A stretch of 14,411 nt of DNA from Eubacteriales bacterium. Its GTDB lineage: Bacteria > Bacillota_A > Clostridia > Christensenellales > Aristaeellaceae. Numbering within the stretch: position 1 is the first letter of the stretch; every line of letters starts with the position of its first letter. The stretch lies in NCBI GenBank assembly GCA_029974035.1, contig JARKQG010000125.1, positions 1 through 14,411 of the forward strand. The letters run 5' to 3'. The notes under the pieces are model-generated. The model was not told where the DNA came from and searched no databases. It saw only the letters and a list, made by a program, of their open reading frames with translations. Positions 7,641 to 14,411 of this stretch are shown here, one piece after another. The translations under genes and the position numbers were made by a program.

Positions 7641-7670
7641 TAGCCTGAGCGGAATCTGACGAATTTATGC
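7641..7670 (-). promoter_or_regulatory. Weak candidate sigma-F-type promoter for spoIIR
   Basis: On the minus strand GCATA (7670-7666) fits the sigma-F -35 pattern GywTA. After 15 bases, GCTCAGGCTA (7650-7641) fits the -10 pattern GgnrAnAnTw only at its G, A, T and final A. The position, 35 bases before the spoIIR start, is right and spoIIR is a sigma-F gene in B. subtilis. The -10 is poor, so this is a guess guided by context. Confidence 0.22.
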
Positions 7671-7672
7671 GG

Positions 7673-8512
7673 CTACGCGGGCAATGTTTCAGTCACAATC
7701 GCGTTTTTTCCCAATTTTTTGGCGGCGGCGTGAGCGGCCGCGCCGTCCCGGAACACGCCGTAGACGGCGGAACCGCTGCCCGACATCTGTGCGAAAAGCG
7801 CGCCCATGGCGTACAGATCCCGGATCCTCTCCGGAATCTCCGGCATCAGCGCCGCCGCCGGCGCGATGAGCGCATTGTGCGAAACGCGGCGAAGCCGGTC
7901 AAAGTCTTTCGTTCGGAGCGCTTCCAGCGCGCCCCGGGCATCCGCCGGCGGATGCGCCGGCGTGCCGTCCCATGCGCGGAACACCTCCGGCGTCGAAAGT
8001 CCGCCGCCCAGCCGCGCCACCGCCAGGTGAAGCCCGGGCCCCGGCCCCAGATGCTCAATCCGCTCCCCTATGCCGCGCACGCGGCAAAAGCCGCCCGTCA
8101 GGCAATAGGGCACATCCGCGCCCAGGGTCAGGCCCAGCGCGCCCAGCGCGGCCTCTGGAATCTCGAGCCCCCACAGCGCGGCAAGGCCGCGCAGCGCCGC
8201 GGCGCAGTCCGCGCTGCCACCGCCGAGGCCCGCCCGAACCGGAATGCGCTTGATGAGGGAAATGCGTGCGCCGCGGCGCACCCCGGCCATTTCCCGGAGC
8301 GCGCGCGCGGCGCGAAGCACAAGGTTGTCCCCATCCCCGGAGGGCGCCCCGTCCACCTCAAGCGTCAGCCCGTCGGCGTCCTCAAACGTCAGGCGATCCG
8401 CCAGCGCCACCGGCTGCATCAGCATATCCAATTCGTGGTATCCGTCCGGACGGACGCCCGTAACCCAGAGCGCCCAGTTGATCTTGGCGTTCGCCTCTCG
8501 TTCAATCCTCAT
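7673..8512 (-). CDS. ispE: 4-diphosphocytidyl-2-C-methyl-D-erythritol kinase (IspE)
   Basis: Phosphorylates CDP-methylerythritol at the 2-hydroxyl in the MEP pathway to isoprenoid precursors. 279 residues, typical length. This GHMP kinase shows NAKINWALWVTGVRPDGYHEL (8-28 region, with the catalytic Lys10), the ATP loop PVRAGLGGGSADCAAALR (about 91-108, with the catalytic Asp near 102) and the C-terminal motif MSGSGSAVYGVF (about 243-254). The ATG at 8512 has GGAGGG (8524-8519) 6 bases upstream. That Shine-Dalgarno sequence lies within a small hairpin. A promoter with an extended -10 lies just upstream, overlapping the end of the preceding SipL-like gene, so ispE can be expressed in vegetative cells independently of its sporulation neighbours. 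Confidence 0.95.
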   Translation of the reverse strand: MRIEREANAKINWALWVTGVRPDGYHELDMLMQPVALADRLTFEDADGLTLEVDGAPSGDGDNLVLRAARALREMAGVRRGARISLIKRIPVRAGLGGGSADCAAALRGLAALWGLEIPEAALGALGLTLGADVPYCLTGGFCRVRGIGERIEHLGPGPGLHLAVARLGGGLSTPEVFRAWDGTPAHPPADARGALEALRTKDFDRLRRVSHNALIAPAAALMPEIPERIRDLYAMGALFAQMSGSGSAVYGVFRDGAAAHAAAKKLGKNAIVTETLPA

Positions 8513-8516
8513 GTAC

Positions 8517-8533
8517 GGCCCTCCGCGAGGGCC
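8517..8533 (-). other. Hairpin covering the ispE ribosome-binding site
   Basis: GGCCCTC (8533-8527), loop GCG, GAGGGCC (8523-8517): a 7-base perfect stem that pairs most of the GGAGGG Shine-Dalgarno sequence of ispE. No T-run follows on either strand, so it is not an intrinsic terminator. It could form only in transcripts that start upstream of 8533. Confidence 0.5.
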
Positions 8534-8562
8534 ATTATACCACGCCTATACCCGGAGCACAA
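8534..8562 (-). promoter_or_regulatory. Extended -10 promoter for ispE
   Basis: On the minus strand, TGGTATAAT (8542-8534) is a perfect extended -10 (TGnTATAAT). A weak -35 TTGTGC lies 17 bases upstream (8562-8557). Predicted start is near 8527, giving a very short leader before the ispE ATG. The promoter overlaps the last codons of the SipL-like gene. Confidence 0.7.
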
Positions 8563-10036
8563 TGGGCTTGCCCGGTTCCACCGCGCCGACGCGCGCCTGC
8601 GCCACCCGATGGCGCCGGCCGATGGACCAGGCGGTGTCCCCCGCCTGCGGCCATACGATCAGGATGCCGCCCGCGCCTGCCTCGCCCTCCGCCGCCTCGA
8701 CGCCCTCCACAATGGTCATGGGACGGGTTTGGATGGCGGAGCCGGCCACGTGCAGCGTACATTTGATCTCCAGACGGTCGCTCATCAGCGCGCTGGCCTC
8801 GGCGCCGGTGGCCTCCACCGTCAGCTCGCCGTTTTCTGGAAGCTCTCCCTCGCAGCGGACGGTAAAGGGCATTTCGGACCGCGCGGCCTGCAGCCGCTCG
8901 CTGCCGCCGGGCAGGTACAGTACGCCCGACTCCAGGATGCCGGACACCGTCGTCTGTCCGTTTTCGCCGGACCATTCGCTGACCACGGGGCGCACCCGGG
9001 CGGCCAGCACCGAGCCCGCGCCGGGCGCTCCCTCCGGAAGCATCATGGTGCCGCGGAACACCTGGGCGCCGTCCAGCGCGACTTCGCCGGCGGACACCTC
9101 AATCGTTTCGCACCGGGCCTCAATGGCCTGGCCGGCGGTGGTATACGCCCCGGCAAGGGCGGTGGCGCAGTCCTGTCCGTAAGCGCGCACCGCAATGGCG
9201 AGGTTTGCTTCCAGCGTCAGCGCCGACTCCTCGCCGTCGCCCTGTTCCACGCTGGTGACGAGGTTCGTGACGGCCGCGCTCGCGCGCACATTGCCGCTGA
9301 GCCACTCGGGCAGTTCCACCAGTTCGTCAAAGGGCAGCGCCACCTTGACCAGCGCCGCCGGCCGCGACGGAACGCCGGTTCCGATCAGCGTCTCGGTCAG
9401 CACTTCGCCCTTTACCCGGACGCCGCCCAGATCCGGCGCGACGCCGGTCACCCGCGCGCTGGACCAGTCGATCAGTGAGAGTCGAGCGTCCAGCTGCGCC
9501 GGAAGCTGCACGCTCTCCCGGAGCACCGCCTCCGCCCCCGCCTCGGCGCTGAGCTTTGTGGAACAGACCTCCACAAACTGCGCCTCCAGCGCCGGAATCC
9601 CCGCCGCCTGCGTGATCACATTCAGCGCGTCCAGCGTGCTGACCCGAACCGCCAGGTTGACGGACACGTGAAACACCATGCGCCCGTTTTCATAGGCCGC
9701 CTCCACGTGCTCCACCTGGCCCGTCACTCCGGCGATCATCCGGGGCTTGACCCCGGGCGCTTCAATTGACTGATTGAACTGCGCCTGGGCACCGAGCGCG
9801 CGCGGGCTCGTCTCCTCGCCCTGCCGGTACACCGCCTGACAGCGCACCGTGCCGTCCAGAAGCACCCGCCCCTCCTGCACCTCCACGGTACCGATCGAGA
9901 GCGTCGCCTCCTCCATCAGCGGCTCCACCGCCTCGCGTCCCGCGCCGGAAACCGTGGCCTCCGCACGCACCAGCGCCTGCGCGCGCTCGGCAGCCACCAG
10001 CCGTTCGATTTCTATGGTTTGCCTTTCCAGCTCCAC
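8546..10036 (-). CDS. DUF3794 (SPOCS) and LysM-domain spore protein, SipL-like
   Basis: 496 residues with several all-beta DUF3794/SPOCS-type segments (about 35-120, 170-255 and 310-400, rich in 'VxVxGxV/LxxxVxY' patterns). The C-terminal domain (457-496: VWPQAGDTAWSIGRRHRV, then PGKPIVL) is LysM-like. This matches C. difficile SipL, which binds SpoIVA and is needed for coat assembly; other DUF3794-LysM proteins are also spore-associated. Repeat boundaries are my estimate. The start is GTG at 10036 with AAGGAGGG upstream, spacing about 7. There is no signal peptide, consistent with a mother-cell cytosolic protein. A GC hairpin (GCGGCC, loop GACG, GGCCGC; 10065-10080) lies in its leader. The adjacent ispE and spoIIR genes resemble the sipL neighbourhood of C. 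difficile as I remember it. The LysM is degenerate and may not bind peptidoglycan. Confidence 0.82.
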   Translation of the reverse strand: MELERQTIEIERLVAAERAQALVRAEATVSGAGREAVEPLMEEATLSIGTVEVQEGRVLLDGTVRCQAVYRQGEETSPRALGAQAQFNQSIEAPGVKPRMIAGVTGQVEHVEAAYENGRMVFHVSVNLAVRVSTLDALNVITQAAGIPALEAQFVEVCSTKLSAEAGAEAVLRESVQLPAQLDARLSLIDWSSARVTGVAPDLGGVRVKGEVLTETLIGTGVPSRPAALVKVALPFDELVELPEWLSGNVRASAAVTNLVTSVEQGDGEESALTLEANLAIAVRAYGQDCATALAGAYTTAGQAIEARCETIEVSAGEVALDGAQVFRGTMMLPEGAPGAGSVLAARVRPVVSEWSGENGQTTVSGILESGVLYLPGGSERLQAARSEMPFTVRCEGELPENGELTVEATGAEASALMSDRLEIKCTLHVAGSAIQTRPMTIVEGVEAAEGEAGAGGILIVWPQAGDTAWSIGRRHRVAQARVGAVEPGKPIVLRV

Positions 10037-10094
10037 GTTCAGCCCTCCTTGTACCCATTCCAGCGCGGCCGACGGGCCGCCCGTTCCCCCTTCA

Positions 10095-10121
10095 TTGCTA
10101 TGCGCGCGATCCGCCGCTTAT
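10095..10121 (-). promoter_or_regulatory. Candidate sigma-E-type promoter for the SipL-like gene
   Basis: On the minus strand, ATA (10121-10119), 16 bases, then CATAGCAA (10102-10095). The layout resembles the sigma-E consensus and the candidate in front of the BofA-like gene. sipL is mother-cell expressed in C. difficile. The -10 matches only partly beyond CATA. Confidence 0.3.
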
Positions 10122-10151
10122 CCAAAACGCGGCGCAAAAACGCAAAGGGGA

Positions 10152-10180
10152 TTGACGCGCGGCAAAGAACCTTGTATAAT
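10152..10180 (+). promoter_or_regulatory. Sigma-A promoter for the HMA/cupredoxin gene
   Basis: TTGACG (10152-10157, 5 of 6), a 17-base spacer, and a perfect TATAAT (10175-10180). Transcription should begin near 10187, leaving a leader of about 110 bases. The area just downstream is unusually AT-rich for this sequence. Confidence 0.88.
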
Positions 10181-10206
10181 GCGCTTAATTACTATTATTC
10201 ACATAG

Positions 10207-10216
10207 GATAATTATC
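10207..10216. promoter_or_regulatory. Palindrome GATAATTATC, possible operator
   Basis: A perfect 10-base palindrome about 20 bases downstream of the predicted start site, inside an AT-rich patch (about 10186-10220). Its halves match the GATAAT unit of Fur-family boxes, but the full 7-1-7 arrangement is absent. It also does not match the CopY (TACAnnTGTA) operator. Position is suitable for repression; the regulator is unknown. Confidence 0.35.
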
Positions 10217-10221
10217 ACAAA

Positions 10222-10277
10222 CCTGCCTCCGGACAGCATCCCGGGCGGAGCCGCCAAAGGGCGGGGCAGGATCTGCC
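10222..10277 (+). other. Structured 5' leader with alternative pairings
   Basis: CCTGCC (10222-10227) can pair with GGCAGG (10265-10270), enclosing two arms: TCCG/CGGA (10228-10231 with 10246-10249) and CCGCC/GGCGG (10251-10255 with 10260-10264, loop AAAG). Together these make a compact three-way junction. Alternatively GGCAG (10265-10269) pairs with CTGCC (10273-10277) over a 3-base loop, so the two folds exclude one another. The ribosome-binding site (about 10284-10292) lies outside both. It matches no riboswitch class I recognise, and GC-rich sequence can fold by chance. Confidence 0.3.
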
Positions 10278-10298
10278 GAAAACAAAGGGGGGACCACC

Positions 10299-11741
10299 AT
10301 GTCAAACGCCACGACGGAAACGCGCCTTCACATCACCGGGATGACCTGCGGCCTGTGCGTTCAGAAGATCGAGGCGGCGCTTCAGGCGCTGCCGGGGGTT
10401 TCAAAGGCCACGGTTCAATTGGCGCGCGGGACGGCGCGGATCGTCCATGATCCGGAAAAGGTCAAAAGGCGCGATCTGATTCGCGCCGTGGTAGCCGAAG
10501 GGTATGGGGTCGGATCGGATGCGGGCGGCGCGCCGGGCGGCCGGGTGCGCTCCGTCGGACGGATCGCCGCCGTCCTTTCCACCGCCGGACTTTTGTATCT
10601 GCTGCTCAGCCGCTTCGGCGTCGGCGCGGCGGCCGGCCTTCTGCCGCTGGCGGAGGAGGGCATGGGGTACGGCATGCTGTTTGTGATCGGCCTGATCACC
10701 TCCGTTCACTGCGTGATGATGTGCGGCGGCATCGGGCTTTCCCAATGCATGCGCGCACCGCAGCCCGCCCCGGGCGGAGTCGGCGCGCTGAAGCCCAGCG
10801 CCCTTTACAACCTTGGGCGCGTGATTTCCTATACGCTGGTGGGTGCGCTGGTGGGCGCGGCGGGATCGGTGATCAGCTTTTCCCAGACGGCCAGGGGTGT
10901 GGTGCAGGCCGTCGCCGGGGTTTTCATGCTGATCATGGGGCTGAACATGACGGGCCTGTTTCCCTGGATGGCGCGCCTGGTGCCGCGCATGCCCAAATTC
11001 GCAGCGCAAAAAATCGGCGGGCGCGGGCGCTCCATGGGGCCGCTGTACGTGGGCCTGATCAACGGCCTGATGCCCTGCGGGCCGCTGCAGGCGATGCAGA
11101 TTTACGCGCTGTCCACCGGAGATCCCGCGAAGGGTGCGCTGTCGATGCTGGTGTTCAGCCTGGGCACCGTGCCGCTGATGTTCGGCTTCGGCGCGCTGGG
11201 TTCCATCATGAACCGCAGGTTCTCCCGCCGCGCGATGGCGGTGGGCGCAGTGCTGGTGGCGGCGCTGGGGCTGACCATGCTGTCCAGCGGCATGAACCTC
11301 GCGGGCGCGAGTTTTCCGACGGCCGGCGCGGGTACGGCCGGCGCGCCCACAGCCGCCCGGGCCGAGGCCGTGCAGCGGGTGACCACCACCCTTCGCTCCG
11401 GAAGCTACGAACCCATTACCGTCACCGCGGGCGTTCCGGTGGAGTGGACGATCAACGCGCCCAAGGGCTCGATCAACGGCTGCAACAACCGGATGATCCT
11501 GCCCGCCTTCGGCATCGAGCACAGTTTTGAGCCCGGCGCAAACGTCATCCGGTTTACGCCGGAAAAGGCCGGGCGCTTCCGGTTCAGCTGCTGGATGGGC
11601 ATGATCACCAGCACCGTCACCGTGATCGACAATACGGACCCGGCCGCGGCCCCCGGCGCAGAAACCGCGGACCCGGCCGGGCCGGATTGGCTGACAAATG
11701 CGGAGGAGGCCTCCTGCTGCGAGGCCGAGGCCGAGGTATAG
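10299..11741 (+). CDS. HMA / DsbD-SafE-type membrane / cupredoxin fusion, probable copper handling
   Basis: 480 residues with three parts. First, an N-terminal heavy-metal-associated domain (about 8-72) with the metal site GMTCGLC (Cys17, Cys20). Second, a membrane domain (about 87-330) of the DsbD_2/UreH-like (SafE-type) family, with HCVMMCGG (137-144), LYNLGRVISYTLVG and the GLMPCGPLQ motif (257-264). Third, an external cupredoxin-like domain (about 352-445) with candidate copper ligands Cys395 (NGCNN), His408, Cys431 and Met433/435 in FSCWMGM. The tail ends in a Cys-Cys pair (473-474) within an acidic stretch. Metal capture inside, transfer across the membrane and binding outside is the natural reading, most likely for Cu(I); this is inferred from domains. 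The architecture is known in Firmicutes, often annotated as sulfite exporter TauE/SafE. The ATG has AAAGGGGGG upstream. It is a single-gene unit with its own promoter and terminator; no CopA, CopZ or CsoR gene is adjacent. Confidence 0.85.
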   Translation: MSNATTETRLHITGMTCGLCVQKIEAALQALPGVSKATVQLARGTARIVHDPEKVKRRDLIRAVVAEGYGVGSDAGGAPGGRVRSVGRIAAVLSTAGLLYLLLSRFGVGAAAGLLPLAEEGMGYGMLFVIGLITSVHCVMMCGGIGLSQCMRAPQPAPGGVGALKPSALYNLGRVISYTLVGALVGAAGSVISFSQTARGVVQAVAGVFMLIMGLNMTGLFPWMARLVPRMPKFAAQKIGGRGRSMGPLYVGLINGLMPCGPLQAMQIYALSTGDPAKGALSMLVFSLGTVPLMFGFGALGSIMNRRFSRRAMAVGAVLVAALGLTMLSSGMNLAGASFPTAGAGTAGAPTAARAEAVQRVTTTLRSGSYEPITVTAGVPVEWTINAPKGSINGCNNRMILPAFGIEHSFEPGANVIRFTPEKAGRFRFSCWMGMITSTVTVIDNTDPAAAPGAETADPAGPDWLTNAEEASCCEAEAEV

Positions 11742-11745
11742 GAAG

Positions 11746-11779
11746 CGGCCCCGGGCGCGACGTTCCCGGGGCCGATTTT
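11746..11779 (+). terminator. Intrinsic terminator after the HMA/cupredoxin gene
   Basis: A 10-base perfect stem CGGCCCCGGG (11746-11755) with 11765-11774, a 9-base loop, then ATTTTG. The short T-run makes it moderate in quality. It begins 4 bases after the stop codon and lies before the convergent LacI-family gene. The minus strand has no T-run after the hairpin. Confidence 0.78.
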
Positions 11780-11816
11780 GTAAAGTGCCCGCATCCCCGC
11801 GGCGCGGTCCGGCGGC

Positions 11817-12839
11817 TCAGCCGAGCCGCTTCACGCTCTGGCGCTCGATCAGCGCGGTGTCGATCTCCTGTTTGATCCGGTAGGCGTCGCCGTTTTTGAT
11901 CAGTTCCACCAGCCGCTCCACCGCCACCTTGCCGATGCACTTGCACTCGACGCGCATGGTGGTCAGCGGCGGCTCGATCACCATGCAGGCGGGAATGTCG
12001 TCAAAGCCGATCACCGACACATCGCCGGGGATCTGGCAGCCGTATTCCTTGAGCGCGCGCATCGCCCCCAGCGCGATCACATCGTTGTCCACAAAAAACG
12101 CGGTGGGCAACGGCGGTTTTTTTTCGAGGAATGCCAGCATATCCAGGTATGCGTCCTCCGTGTTGGCCCGAAGGGCCGCCGATCCTTCCTCGTCCGGCTC
12201 AATGCCCCGGTGCTTGAGGGCGGACAAAAAGCCGGCCCGCCGCTCGTCAAAGTTTTTGATCCAGTCGCTGGAGCGCAGGTGCCCGATGCGGCGGTGGCCC
12301 ATGGCGATCAGGTACTCCGCGGCCTTAAAGGCGCCCTCGAAGTTGTTGATGCCGACCTTGTTGATCTCCGCGCCGGTCAGCGCCGAGTCGATCGCTACCA
12401 CCGGAAGACCCAGCGCCTGGAAGCGGCCCATGTCCTCCGCCTCCAGTTCCGTGGCCAGCACCAGGAGCCCCTGCGCGCCCCGATCCACCCGGGAAAGCTG
12501 CTCCTCCGCCGGAAGTCCACTTAAAAAATTTAAATATGAGAGCGAAAGAACATAACCCGCATCCCGACAGGCGCGCTCAATTTCCTCGATAATCCTTGAA
12601 AAAAACTGAGTGTCCCCCACCACCTTGCCGTGTTTTTTGCACACGACGAAGGCAATTTCATGCAGCGCGCCGATGGGCATTTTCTGCATCAGCGCGTCAC
12701 GATAGCCGGATTCCACCAGCTTTTTCAGCACGCGCCTGCGCGTGGGCTCGCTGATGCCGGGTTTGTTGTTGATGACCATGGAAACCGTTGCGTTGGACAG
12801 GCCCAATTCCTGCGCGATGTCCTTGATTTTAACCGGCAC
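11817..12839 (-). CDS. LacI-family transcriptional regulator
   Basis: 340 residues from GTG at 12839. The N-terminus is a LacI helix-turn-helix (about 3-48: VKIKDIAQELGLSNATVSMV, INNKPGISEPTRRRVL). The periplasmic-binding-protein-like effector domain follows (EIAFVVCKKHG, VGINNFEGAFKAAEYLIAMG, TAFFVDNDVIALGAMRALKE, VIGFDDIPA). The frame extends upstream to 12986, and an ATG at 12881 overlaps the TATAAT -10 box and lacks a ribosome-binding site. The GTG at 12839 has GGGGGTGG 7 bases upstream and places the HTH at the N-terminus, as usual. The gene diverges from a sugar-binding protein gene, so it probably represses that gene and perhaps itself, with a sugar as effector. The specificity is not predictable. 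Confidence 0.93.
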   Translation of the reverse strand: MPVKIKDIAQELGLSNATVSMVINNKPGISEPTRRRVLKKLVESGYRDALMQKMPIGALHEIAFVVCKKHGKVVGDTQFFSRIIEEIERACRDAGYVLSLSYLNFLSGLPAEEQLSRVDRGAQGLLVLATELEAEDMGRFQALGLPVVAIDSALTGAEINKVGINNFEGAFKAAEYLIAMGHRRIGHLRSSDWIKNFDERRAGFLSALKHRGIEPDEEGSAALRANTEDAYLDMLAFLEKKPPLPTAFFVDNDVIALGAMRALKEYGCQIPGDVSVIGFDDIPACMVIEPPLTTMRVECKCIGKVAVERLVELIKNGDAYRIKQEIDTALIERQSVKRLG

Positions 12840-12879
12840 CCGCGCGCCACCCCCGAAATCAAATAAATTTACTGAAGAC

Positions 12880-12908
12880 ATTATATCAGATCGCGGCTTC
12901 CGGCGCAA
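12880..12908 (-). promoter_or_regulatory. Sigma-A promoter for the LacI-family gene
   Basis: On the minus strand, TTGCGC (12908-12903), 17 bases, perfect TATAAT (12885-12880). Predicted start near 12873, leaving a leader of about 34 bases to the GTG at 12839. The spacer contains TTCCGG-like sequence (12898-12903) that partly matches the palindrome in front of the divergent gene, which may allow autoregulation. Confidence 0.7.
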
Positions 12909-12920
12909 TCTCCCTTTAAA

Positions 12921-13996
<1,076 letters not shown>

Positions 13997-14008
13997 TCCC
14001 GCATTTCA

Positions 14009-14036
14009 GGAGGCGGGGCTTTCGCGCCCCGCCTCC
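14009..14036. terminator. GC-rich hairpin between convergent binding-protein genes
   Basis: GGAGGCGGGGC (14009-14019), loop TTTCGC, then a perfect 11-base complement (14026-14036). Neither strand has a T-run after it, so it may terminate poorly, or work in both directions as a pause or 3'-end stabilising hairpin. Confidence 0.6.
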
Positions 14037-14048
14037 CGGAACGTGGGG

Positions 14049-14411
<363 letters not shown>

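Noticed and set aside
8517..8533. Intrinsic terminator between the SipL-like gene and ispE
   Set aside because: The stem is only 7 bases and no T-run follows on either strand; it covers the ispE Shine-Dalgarno sequence instead.
7667..9478. Plus-strand open frame (603 codons) opposite ispE and the SipL-like gene
   Set aside because: It spans two convincing opposite-strand genes, is Arg/Ala/His-rich without domains, and lacks a start signal.
10207..10216. Fur, Zur or CopY box in the copper-type gene leader
   Set aside because: The 10-base palindrome shares the GATAAT half but lacks the full 7-1-7 Fur-family layout and does not match TACAnnTGTA, so no regulator was assigned.
14009..14036. Recombination or integron-type site between the inverted binding-protein genes
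   Set aside because: The hairpin is a plain GC-rich stem of terminator size. There is no integrase gene, no core site and no target duplication in view.

Overview
The window looks like a GC-rich, endospore-forming member of the Firmicutes, probably Clostridia. The sporulation and germination genes (bofA-like, spoIIR, sleB, ypeB and a SipL-like coat morphogenesis gene) point there, as do strong Shine-Dalgarno sequences, sigma-A-type promoters and a CIRCE/HrcA operator. The high GC content produces many long antisense open frames, which I treated as shadows. I saw no tRNA, rRNA, CRISPR array, transposase or phage gene.

Layout. (1) 1-116, minus: N-terminal end of a BofA-like gene, divergent from htpG. 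(2) 195-5018, plus: a CIRCE element and sigma-A promoter drive htpG (Hsp90). A strong intrinsic terminator follows, then araB (ribulokinase, TTG start) and a membrane-anchored endonuclease/exonuclease/phosphatase-fold protein, ending in a second terminator. (3) 5074-10036, minus, read right to left: SipL-like DUF3794/LysM protein, ispE, spoIIR, sleB, ypeB. The last three genes are linked by two 4-base ATGA stop/start overlaps. (4) 10152-11779, plus: a sigma-A promoter, a structured leader, and an HMA / DsbD-SafE-type membrane / cupredoxin fusion protein, probably for copper handling, with its own terminator. (5) 11817-12839, minus: a LacI-family regulator, divergent from a secreted RbsB-type sugar-binding protein (13055-13996, plus). 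(6) 14049-14411, minus: the 3' end of a second, nearly identical sugar-binding protein gene, tail-to-tail with the first and running off the window.

How the genes fit together. Block 3 is a sporulation/germination cluster: coat and cortex assembly (SipL-like), mother-cell sigma activation (SpoIIR), and the germination cortex hydrolase with its partner (SleB/YpeB), with an isoprenoid gene embedded. The BofA-like gene at the left edge is another sporulation checkpoint gene. Block 5 is a LacI-type regulator facing a sugar-binding protein, but no ABC permease or ATPase gene is in view. AraB has no araA or araD partner here.

Most notable points: the 95% identical, inverted sugar-binding protein pair whose differences are almost all silent; the promoter region between the LacI gene and the binding protein, carrying two pairs of direct repeats plus a TTTCCGGAAA palindrome; a leader with mutually exclusive pairings before the copper-type fusion gene; a CIRCE element in front of htpG; and a binding protein without a lipobox. 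I found no clear evidence for a wholly new multi-gene system. Terminator, hairpin and promoter calls were made by eye, without folding or scanning software.
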